Below are positions 1-12,317 of a DNA stretch of 64,000 bases, in pieces; within the stretch, counting starts at the first letter, position 1; every line of letters begins with the position of its first letter. Source of the stretch: Chrysomallon squamiferum (Eukaryota; Mollusca; Gastropoda; Neomphalida; Peltospiridae); the NCBI GenBank assembly GCA_012295275.1, contig CM022668.1:16183391-16247390 (forward strand), written 5' to 3'. The notes beneath the pieces were generated by a model. It saw only the letters and a list, made by a program, of their open reading frames with translations. It had not been told where the DNA came from and did not search any database. The translations under genes and the position numbers were made by a program.

Positions 1-1166
1 AAAATAGACTCATTTTATATAATTTGAATTAACGTTATTTTTCCTTGCTCTAAAGTTTAAAAAAAAATAAATAAATAAATACACAAGAGTTAATTCTTAG
101 TGTTTGATTGGTTTAAATCTTAAAATACCACTAATTTCTATAAATTTTTCTGTTATTTAAGATTTGAAGTCAAATGTTGAATACAACTTGTTATATACTC
201 GTTGCAAATCAGCATTTTAACCTTTGCAGGATAAAGCTGATATCTTAAGATAGTATCCAGTTGTGTGTGTGCATGTGTGTATATGTGTGTGTATGTGTGT
301 CTGTATGTGTGTCTGTGTGTCTGTGTCTGTGTGTGTGTGTGTATGTATATGTGAGTGCACACACTGTCATAAAAAAACAATTATTTTTTTCTAACGTCGT
401 TTGCTATATTTTTAAACATTAGAAGCAATACACATTTAATTTTAATTGAATTTTTTTTTTTTTTTTTTTTTAAATTTTAATTTAATGTCATTTTTGAAGC
501 AGTAGAGCTCTCCAGGAGATTCAAAGAAAGCATAAACATATGAAAATTATGACTTATATATGTATATTTTATTATTTTTTCACTGGCAAAATTGGATGAT
601 GAATAATAATAAGAATTTAATAAATGCAGTTTTTTTCTTTCTCAGTTTATGTGTACTTCAAAAACAGATGACTGAGACAGACAAATTTCGTTCTGTATTT
701 TCCAAACAAAAATATAGCTTGACTGTTCTAGAACTTTGACTTAAATCAGAGGTCTGGGAGTAAATAGAGGTTTTTTTGTTTATATTATTGTTTGATTATT
801 TGAAAATCACTGTTACTAACTTGTGTAAGTTTTAACATGTTGACATTTGATTCTTTGAAAATCATTATTACTAACTTATACAGGAGTCCAGCAGGGACCA
901 TATACAAATTTAAACTTGGATAACACAAATGTTGATTTCTTTAGAATCTTGATCTGTCAAACTGAACGTCTGGTTCAAGTACACACATAGACACAGACAC
1001 AGAGACAGACACAGACACAGACACACACATTCCACACAGACACACACACACACACACACCACGCGCACACACACACAAACACACTACTGTTTTATGTTTA
1101 TAATATTCAGTTCTTAAATTGTGATATCAAATGATTTCATTTTCATTTGCCTTTTACGTATTTCAG
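1..1166. other. Upstream flank or intron of ALS2; no coding exon recognised
   Basis: The stretch is AT-rich with a TG-rich tract at about 261-360, a T run at 452-470 and a CA-rich tract at 985-1084. Coding sequence only becomes recognisable after the acceptor at 1165-1166. The alsin start codon should lie here or further upstream on a short exon; I could not identify it. Confidence 0.5.
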
Positions 1167-1874
1167 GACAGAAGTTTCATTCACAAAGAAGGGTTTGGTG
1201 TACATATGGCAGGGATATGTAGGTGACATCAAACTTCAGTCATTCCCCATTTTCTTGACTCGACAGATCAGAAGAGTTTCATTAGGGGGAGAGCACTGTT
1301 TGTTTCTGACCTCTGACCTGGAAGTGTTCAGCTGTGGAGGGAACAGTCATGGACAGCTGGGCCTGGGAACTGTGGACATTAAACAAAGTGAAGAACCACA
1401 AATCATTCCAGATTTGTCAGGTATTTGTACACTTCTAAACTGTCAGTTGGATCTGCAGGTATTATGTATATTAATAGACACACAATACACACACACATAC
1501 ATACATACAGATATAATACATACAGTTGCAAACACACAGAAACACAGAGCCACACACACACTCACAAACACAGATAACACAAACATACAAGCACACATAC
1601 ACCTAGACATATGCACACACATACAAATACAATACTAACACTTGCAAACATATACACATACAGACAAACATATACACCACATGCACATACACACACATAC
1701 ACACAGACACACACACACACACACACACACACAGGCACAAACATGTACACCTAGACATATGCACACACATACAAATACAATACTAACACTTGCAAACATA
1801 TAGACATACAGACAAACATACACACACATACATACAGGCACACATGTACACCACATGCACATACACACATACTG

Positions 1875-1911
<37 letters not shown>

Positions 1912-2615
1912 CGTTAATTGTATATAATTCTCTGGATACTTATTAATTTACATTTTTAATCCTGTTGAATAATCTGTGTGCAGACAAAATTGCCTTTTCC
2001 TTTGTTTTTTTGATGTTATTAATTGATATGTAAGTTATTGTTTATATTCTAGATAAGGCTGTGGTTGATGTTGCGTGTGGCAGACATCACAGTGGGGCTG
2101 TGTGTGAGAATGGTGATGTGTTCTGTTGGGGTGACTCGAGTCAAGGCCAGTGTGCTGTTGACTCTGAAAAGCCTGTCACGTCGCCTGCTCGCGTGGAGAT
2201 TCTGACAAGTGGAGAGATGTGTGAACATGGAGTTGTTTCTCCTGGCAGGAAGGTGTATATCAGGAAAATGTCCTGTGGTGCACGGCACACAATTGCATTG
2301 TCACGAGACGGTGAAATTTGGGCTTGGGGGTCGGGAATTGAGCTGGGTCTTGGTGATGTAACCAGCTCGGTGAAACCTCAGGCAGTCCCAGGCACTGCTG
2401 GAAGAAACATCCTGGACGTCTGCTGTGGTGACAATTACAGCATGATGATCGTTGAAAAATCGGAGCAAGATAAGAAACGGAGTACAAGGCCTAAACAGAA
2501 AGCCGCAGCTAAAAACATACAGTCTCACTATCCATCACAGTGTGCAGCGTGCAGTAAGGAGATCTACACGTACACTGAGACAAACGACACATGTATTATT
2601 GATGAAGGTGCATGA
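1167..2615 (+). CDS. ALS2: ALS2 exons 1-2: N-terminal RCC1-like repeats
   Basis: Exon 1 (1167-1420) begins with the motif GLVYIWQ, matching the alsin N-terminus, and contains the blade signatures [11 protein letters not shown] and [10 protein letters not shown]. Exon 2 (from 2053) continues with [35 protein letters not shown] and [13 protein letters not shown], then a CxxC pair (CAACSKE) and a CII motif, as in vertebrate alsin. The blades form part of a beta-propeller. The frame then reaches a TGA at about 2613, but homology and an open frame continue in the +1 frame, so this boundary is an apparent frameshift rather than the protein end. Confidence 0.9.
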
Positions 2616-4559
2616 CTGTCAGGACAGCATGGACATCAGTGGTCGCAGCATGGAGTCCAGTGGTGGCAGCATCGACGTGGACAACGTTTCTTTTGATAAC
2701 CAGAACATATCGGCCAACGACTCGCATAAAAATACCACGTCTGGTCAGACTGGTGAAGGTGTGTCATCAGGTGACTCGAGTAACTTACAGACTATCTCCA
2801 GTTCCAAACAAGTGCCTTTGGTTGATACAGGTGTACAACATTCTTCTGATACTCAGGAATCTAAAAATAGTATGTGTTCAGACCCCAGCCATACCCAGGA
2901 ACAAGTCAGTACCATGTCTGCTGAGTCCACAGATGTTTTTAGTCAAAATCAAGTTGGTTCAGAACCTGGTGATATTGAAAGTAAGATCTCAGAGCATGTC
3001 CAGGCTTCTTCTGATGTTCAGTATTTTTCTAGCTGTGAACAAAACGGTCAAGCAATTTCAGAAAAGGAAACACAAAACACAGAATCAGTAGGAGACAGCA
3101 GTGAGGACAAGAATGAAGGAGCAGTGTTAGAATTTGTCACACAGAAGAATGTAGAACAACATGATGGAGAAACTGGCAGAAGTTTAGAAGGTGCTGTATC
3201 ACAAGACATTCCGGAATGTGAAAAATCGTTAAATAAAGGTAATGAATGAATTTACTGAATAAAAGAAATATTTGATTAGGAAACATAAATCACAGCCCCA
3301 TACTATGCTGTAGAGGTGAATTTTTGGGGTTTCTTTCTTCATTAAGTTAAATCTTTAATTCGTTTTTCTTCTTAAGTCATAATTCATTCTTCTTCTTCTT
3401 TGTCCTCTTCTTCTTCTTCTTCTTCTTACTATTATTATTATTGTTTTTGTTATTTATATTTTTTGAAGGTAAGGTGCCCAAACACATTGAAGCTGGTGAC
3501 CAAGATTTTGGCATACAAAAAAATTCTTCTAATCAAATTGAAGATAAAGAACATTGTGTTGCAGTAGAAGATAAAAAAGAAGTAGATGTTAAAATGGAAG
3601 ATGAAAAAGAACTTAGTGTTAAAACAGAAGACGAAAAAGAACTTAGTGTTAAAACAGAAGATAAAGAACATTGTGTTGCAATAGAAGATAAAAAAGAATT
3701 TAGTGTTAAAACAGAAGATAAAGAACTAGATGTTAAAATGGAAGATGAAAAAGAACTTAGTGTTAAAACAGAAGATAAAAAAGAACTAGATGTTAAAATA
3801 GAAGATAAAAAAGAACTAGATGTTAAAACAGAAGATAAAAAAGAACTTAGTGTTCAAACTGAAGATAAAAAAGAACTAGATGTTAAAACAGAAGATAAAA
3901 AAGAACTAGATGTTAAAATGGAAGATGAAAAAGAACTTAGTGTTAAAACTGAAGATACAAAAGAACTTAGTGTTAAAACAGAAAATGAAAAAGAACTTGA
4001 TGTTAAAATGGAAGATGAAAAAGAACTGGATGTTAAAACAGAACACAAAACAAATGCACTGGACTCTAAAGATAAGGCAGTTCTTTATGAAGAATCTAAA
4101 ACAGATTCAGAACAACAAGATGACAAATGTAAGAATGTTGAGTCTTTTTCTACATCAGAACAAAATCTGCCAGATGAAGTTGTTTGGCGAAGAATGGATT
4201 CTCTAGAAGAAGAAGCTAAACTGAAAAATGAAGAAATTCAGAGAGCCGAGGTTGGAATTTGATAAATAGTTTTATTTTCATTATTTGCTACATGTTAGTA
4301 ATGCCAGGCAGATTATACTGTTAAAATTAATAAGAAGTTAATAAATTGTTGTTTTAACATGATTGTATTCAATATATTAACTGATATTTTTAAACCCTGT
4401 ATGTATGTATGTATGTATGTATGTATGTATGTATGTATGTATGTGTGTGTGTATGTATGTATGTATGTATGTATGTATGTATGTATGTATGTGATTGTAT
4501 ATCCATTAATATATGTATGTGTCTGTGTTTTTAAGTGATATATATAAATTTATACACAA

Positions 4560-4592
<33 letters not shown>

Positions 4593-7354
4593 GAAACTGA
4601 CACAAACATACATAAACATGTATATAAACACAGAAACTAACACACACACACATCTATAAATATAAACACACTGATACAGACAGACAGATACCAATAATAA
4701 AAGTTATTTACTTTTATTTTTTTTTTTCCCCAGGCTCCTATAACCACACACAGTACAACCACTGACAGTCAGAGTTTGGAATCAGAGATGAAACCCAGCG
4801 AGCAAGGAAAGAACTCGTCACTGCATTCCACCCTGCACAGCTTCCTGCCCTACTCCTCCACGATGCTGCAGACGATGAAGTCCATGACGAGCCACACGCT
4901 GACTGGAATCCAGATGTCTGTGTCCTACGTGACCCAGAAGTTGAACACGGAAATCGTGAGCAGCTCACCCCTGACCAGCATGAGCACCAGTTTAGACTCA
5001 CTGTCAGACACAGTGCAAGAGTCGTGCTTCGTGGATAGCAGGCAGGACAGCAAGGAAGGTAAATCCGAGCCCCCCCGAGTTAACGAGGGTTCGCCCCCCG
5101 ACCGGGAACCCACACCTGATGAAAGTCGAGTGAGCAAGAAGTCGCAGTCAGTGAAAACTGTCTGGGCAAAGCAGGACCAGCTGAACAGAAAACATAGCCG
5201 CCCAGGTTAAATCTCTTGTGTTGATGTTTTGTAGACGTTTTCACTAGTTGTAGTTTGTTTTTGAAATTACTTTTAAGAATTTAAAACTTAATATATATAT
5301 ATTTTTTTATCATTGTTATAGATGAAAAAGAGGTTTGAACAAACATACATAATTCTATTGACCTTTTGAATAGATTTTTAAATAATTCAATGCTACAGTT
5401 TACTTGGATTTTATTTTTGTTATAATGTCAGTTGTTCCTAAGCCTTACAGTGTTATAAAAACAATGGTAAAATTGTACATAATGTTTTATTATGATTATG
5501 ATAAAAATGTAAGATCAGTTAAATCGTGTAAAGTATTGAGATAAAATTACTTCAAGTTTGTCAATCTCTGACAGATGATGATGAGAAGTTGGTTTTGGAC
5601 GAAGGCCGCCATGTTTTTACTGATACAGAGGTTTGGGTCTGGGGTCACAACAAGAAAGGTCAACTAGGAATTGGAGACAGCATTGAGAGGTATGCTTAAA
5701 CTTTAATAATTTTCCTATCAAGAACTGTAATGAATGAAGCTTGCCAACTTGCTATCAGAGACAGCATTTGAGAATTATACGTAAAATTTAAAGTTGATTT
5801 TGATAACAAACAGGAAAAACCTAGGTTTTGTAGTTGTTTATTACAGAAATATTTTAATTGTAGAAGCAGGCCATGCTGTATAAAGATGCTGTCTAACAGA
5901 AAGATAATAAAAATAGCAGCAGGTTCCACACATTCCTTAGCTTTGACAGCTGTTGGTCAGGTATCTGCTTTTATTTTTAATAATGTAGCTATCTAGTACG
6001 TAAATGAGTAAGTGGGTGAATGATTGAGAGAAAGAAAGGGCTACAGACAGACAGACAGAGAGAGAGATGGACTGACAGACAGAGAGGGAGAGGGAGTGAG
6101 TATATAAAAATGTTAATATGTATAAATGCTCATATGTGTTATAAGAAAATTAAATTTTTGACTTTTAATACTTAAAAATAAATAAAACTGTATGTTTCAT
6201 CTTCAGAAACAGTTAAGTTACATAAATGTAGCAGACATTTGTTATTCTAAAGAAATATTAGATTTTTCATAGTATGTCATTTTCTATACATTTATTTTAA
6301 ATACAAACTATAATCCTTCATTTACTAATATAAAATTTGTTCTGTGTTTCTATTTTTTTTAGGTCTATTCTTGGGGGAACAATGCTTATGGCCAACTTGG
6401 TCATTCAGAGACTGCCATTTCACCAGTGCGAATAAAGGTAAAACCAATATTCTGAATACAGCACTGTATTTTACCTTAACTAATAAATCCTGATTTAAAT
6501 AAAATTTCACCTGTCTGATTAAAGGTAACTAAAAATAATATTCTTATAAACAGCTCTGTATTTTATTTATATAATTTCCTATATTTCAGTTTAAATTTAA
6601 CTAATAAAATATGATTTAAACAACTTTATGAACCAGCATGCTTGAATAATTTATAATATTAAATAAAGTAAAACCAGTTTGTTTAGCTGATTTAAACAGC
6701 ATTATGAAATAGTTTGCTGCAGTAATTTATAAATATCTGAGATTAAACCTAATTTATTTGGCTAATTTAAACACCATTACAAACTGATTTTATAATATTA
6801 TAAAATTGAATCACTTAATGTAAAATATTTAAAATGTTTGATGTTATAAAGTATTTATTTCAGTTTATGAAAGGCTGTCACATATGGGATGTAGCAGCAG
6901 GAAAATCACATTCGATATTTTTAGCTGACAGTGGTGGAATGAAGCCGTACATCTTCTTCTGTGGAAAACAGCCATCGTAAGTTGTTTCAGCCCAAAGCAA
7001 ATCTGTTATTATACACTGAATTTCTGAACAGTTGGTACTGCCAAAAGTTTTACTATCTTACTGTTGATACTAAATTTTCAGTCTATAGCAAATCTATTAT
7101 TATTAGTACTGAAATACACTGAATTTCTGAACAGTTGGTACTGTAAAACAAATGCTATCTTACTATTGATACTAATGTTTCAGTCTATCGTAATTCTTTT
7201 ATTTTAGTACTGAAATAGAAATTATAAATATACTTGACAGTTCAGTATCCATGTATTACATCCTGAATTTCCAGCAGTCAACATAACAACAAAAAAGAAA
7301 AAAAAAAAAAAATAATAATAATAATAAAATGAATAATAATAATAATAATAATAA

Positions 7355-7385
<31 letters not shown>

Positions 7386-9792
7386 AATAAAAATAATAAT
7401 AATAATAATGTACTGTTGATACTAAAGTTTCATAATTTGATGTTGGGGTCAAATAATTTTCAGGCAGTTTTTAGAAAAGGCACTCGCTTGTATGAATATG
7501 TATTTCTAATTTAGCAGTCATTGCAAGAACCTGCCTGAGGTATTATGTGTTGTAGAATAAACTTTTCTGTTTGCTGGTATGCTTTACGTCTGTTCCAAAC
7601 CTGTGATGAATACTCCAGTCCTTGGGAAGGTGCATATTAAAATACTTTCTGCTAAATGAACCAGGAGCACTGGGTTTCCTCTTTGTTATTACATAAATGA
7701 TTGTGTTTTGTTTCACTGATAATTTTAATAGTTTTCTTTCAGGAAAGATGTGTACTCTACAGTTGTCAAAAGCATGGTGCCTATACAGATTCCCCAGCTG
7801 AAAAAGGTTAAAGTTACATTCATTAACTGTCTCGTTTTATTTTCTTAGCCAGAGAATGTTAAAACTTTTATATTATTTTATTTATAAATTTTGAAGTATG
7901 TTTTTATGCTGTTTTAATTATTTATAAACTGCAAGTGCATAATAACATGTAGGTAATGAATTTCAAAATGTCATGATGATGTTAATAATAATGACAATAA
8001 TAATAATAATAATAATAATAATATGACACCATTATTATCATCATCATCATCTTATTAATTGTTTTCTCCAGATATGAAACTGCACATCATTTTTCATCAA
8101 TACGCACTTATTATAATGTTTATGATGCAAACAGATAACACTAGGATAACCTCAGTTTTTATAAATAGCATTTGCTATTTGTCCCAATTAAAATTGGTTA
8201 TTAAGTGTAATATAACAATTACGATGACCATGATGATGATAACAACCATTATGACAATAATAATAATGATGATAACAACAATAATAATGATTATAATGTG
8301 ATGATGATAGTAATGATAATAATATCATGATGATAATGATGGTGATGATGTTGACAGGCTGGCTGGCTGAGGCAGGTGTCGGCAGGGGGAGATAACTGCG
8401 CCTGCTTGCTGGATGAAACTAGCAGTATGGTGAAGGTGCTGTATGAATTTGCGGCATCTGAGCGACATTTCTTTCACAGCATGAACAGGATCGAGATCCT
8501 TTTCCTCAAACCACTGATTAAATCCAGTACGTATGTTACTTCAATTTTAATTGCAAATTTTTACTTAACATATTTTTAAATATAATTAATGATCACATTA
8601 TTAAGTCCTTTACAGACAACAGGGTGCAAAAACATTTGCTACCACATAGTGTAGATATGGATAACTCACTTCTCTCATATTTGAAAGATGAAATTTTTTT
8701 ATTAATTAGCAGCCAGGAATGTTTTATATGCACCTTCTCACAGGCAGGAAAACACAGATTTCAGAAGCACAGCTCAGGTCAGAACAGGAAAAGCTTAGTG
8801 AGAAGGATTGAGCCTGTCACTTGATGTGTTTAACAGTGAATGGTTATTTGTATGTAGATGTCTTAATGAGTTATATTTTTAATTTTCTGTTCTGTAGCTT
8901 TTTTCACAACACTTGATGTCTACCCATTCAAATCTTCACTGAGTGAACTTGTGCATACAAACATCAGCTTGACTCACCATGTAAGTATTCTTAAACATTA
9001 TTCTTTGTTGAATAAATATAAATACATAATATAACTTAAAAATTATTAAAAATATTTATGTGGACCAAACAGATACGATTTCTGGATGTTATTCTTGAAA
9101 AAGGAATAAAATATAAGTATGTACACAAAGTAAATTAAACATAAGTATGTTAACAATGCAGAATTAAATATAAATATACATGGAATACAAAATAAAATAT
9201 AAATATGTTTACAAATTTATCTGAACAGAATAAAATTAATTTTATTATTTATTATCAGCAAAGAATGATTGATAATAATAATTATTGTTTTATGTTAGAA
9301 AAACTTTATTTTTATTTTTAGGTGTGTAAATCTTTGACTGAACTTTCCTTTGCAATACGAGATGGACTCGATATTTGCCAAGTGAGTCAGTTCTGTAACT
9401 ACGGGGAAACTGTGCGTCTGTTTTCAAAATACTCACAGTGTCTGGCGGACTTTGTGGCTGTCGGTGGTTTTAAATACATCACCAAGACTGGAGTGTGAGT
9501 TTTGTAAAATTATTATCATAACATGAGGTTATCTACTGAATTAATTTGATTTTTAATTTTATATATATATATATAGATATAGATACAGATATAGATTTAT
9601 TTAATTTTTGTCAACAGATTCTAATTATAATAATAATAATAGTGTAATAAAATAAATATTATGCAATTTAATATAATGTTGTATACATTACAGACAGTTT
9701 GATACAATATTGTACAATATAATTAAGTAGCAGTGGTAGGTAGTAGTACAATAAAATAGGGCCATATAATACAAATAAAAGAACAGTTTCTT

Positions 9793-9823
<31 letters not shown>

Positions 9824-10752
9824 TTATTATTATTATATAACTGGACACATTTCTTATCTAAATTACAGTACAAAAACAAATTTAACCCAAATCATTATTC
9901 TTTTTATTAGAAAATAGATTATTTAGCCATTATAACAGTCAGTTATTTGTTTATCTGTGTTACTCAGATCATTCTTTGAGAAGATTCAAGATACTTTTCG
10001 TCAGCTGTTGGATGATAAAATTGACGTAGCGAATCACGCTGCTAACTTCAGATTAGCCATGTTGCAGCCTGTGCTCAGAGTGAAGGAATGTGCCAAGTTG
10101 ATACACAAACTCAGTGAAACTGCACAGTTGGTCAGTTAATTGATTTTTAAAAATATTTCTTTATTATTCTTCTTAATTTTATGACACGAAAAAAATCTCT
10201 GGTACAAATAACTGGTAATTTAAAAAAGAAAAATTTGGTTCAAGTTTAAAAATAAAATAAAATTGTTTAATAATAAATAATGATTAATTTGACAATATAA
10301 TTATAATATTATTGTTTACACAAATAATTAACAGCCAGATAATAGAATTATGTTTGTATCTATTACAGTATTAGCAATCAGTCAAGCCATGATTAATCTT
10401 TTTTATTATTTTTATTATTTATTTTAGGTGTCTAGCCATATTGCAGCATGCTGTCAGTTTATTTTGATCTTTCATGTTTTTTTATTTTCTGTATTTAAGA
10501 ACATTTTTATGTATTATTTGGTTTTATTTTAGTTTATTTATTTACATTTTTTATTTTTTTTATTTTTTATTTATTTGTCTATTTATTTATTTATAAATTT
10601 TTTTATTCAGGGGTCTGACAGTGCACACCTTCTACAGAAAGTAGCACTGAAGTGGGAGAGTCTAAAACTGACTTCCACTAATGAACTTTCTCTAGCTGAT
10701 CGAACTTGTGCTTTCTGGGAAGGAGCAAATCCCAAATTAGCTGTAAGTCCAT

Positions 10753-10785
<33 letters not shown>

Positions 10786-10836
10786 GTTTTTATAGGTTTA
10801 ATTTGAATCTTTTTGCTAATGAGATAAGGGAAATTC

Positions 10837-10869
<33 letters not shown>

Positions 10870-11943
10870 ATCTTAAAATTATTAATAAACAAAAATTCTT
10901 AATTATTACAAATAAACAAAAATTCACTTTTATTGAATCTGAAGAGTATATCAATATTCTTTACTGGCAGGAAATATTTTATTATATTTTAACACTATTC
11001 TGCATCTGTCACAATATTTATCCGTAGTATTACTTAAATCAAAATAGATTTGATTACATTCTTCTGGGGGTTTAAAGGACATCATTGTGTTCATACTCTC
11101 TACCAGAATTCAGAATATTTGGATAAATAACTGTTGTCCTTTGATCACATACACCTTGGACACTAGATATTGTGTTGAAATGTTGTGTTTAAATATTGTG
11201 TTTAAATGTTGTGTTTAAATGTTGTGTTTAAATGTTGTGTTTAAATATTGTGTTGAAATGTTGTGTTTAAATGTTGCGTTTAAATGTTGCGTTTGAATGT
11301 TGCGTTTGAATGTTGCGTTTGAATGTTGCGTTTGAATGTTGCGTTTGAATGTTGCGTTTGAATGTTGTGTTTGAATGTTGTGTTTAAATGTTGTGTTTAA
11401 ATATTGTGTTTAAATGTTGTGTTTAAATGTTGTGTTTAAATGTTGTGTTTGATGTTTCAGGATGTGTTGCGGACTGCACATCGACGTCTGCTGCGAGAGA
11501 GTAAAACTCATCCACTCGTTCTTCCCACTTCAGGACGTTTCTCCTCCTCTTGTCTCTTTCTTCTCTTTAACGATGTCTTTGTACAGAGCCAGGTTGTGTA
11601 ATTATTCTGTTTAGTTTTTAATTATTATTATTTTTTTCAAAAACACAGTTAGTAATAATTTTAAAGTTAATGTTAATATAATTAAAAATAAGTTTCTTTG
11701 TTAGTCTGTGTTATTGTGGGATAAATTGTTTAAAGTTTTTCAGTGCAAAACAAAAGGTAACCAGTTATTTAAATATTGATATAACTGTTGTTATTAATTT
11801 TAATATTATTCAGAGCAAAACAAAATAATATATAAAACATTTGAAAGGGATGTTTGCAGCATTGTTATATCTGTGAATAATTGCTTTCAGAAAACAACTT
11901 AAATAAAACAAAAAACAAAAACAAATTACTCCAAGTGGGCATG

Positions 11944-11990
<47 letters not shown>

Positions 11991-12222
11991 TTATTATTAC
12001 TTATTTTTTGATGAAAAAATAACTGTTTTTTAGCTTCTTACATTTGTGTAGATTACTCATGACAGTTATGTGTTTTCAAAGCTATATTAGTTTTAAATGT
12101 TTTATTACAGAATGCAGGTATTCATGTTTTTCCTCTAGAGACTTTGTGGGTTGAAATGCCAGAATCAGACCTCAATTCTCAGTAAGGGTCTACTTTGATA
12201 ACTATTATTATTATTACTTTTA

Positions 12223-12317
<95 letters not shown>

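Noticed and set aside
7222-7514. Open frames rich in Tyr, Ser, Asn or Lys over AAT/AAG repeats
   Set aside because: They are translations of trinucleotide microsatellites inside ALS2 intron 8, without conserved sequence.
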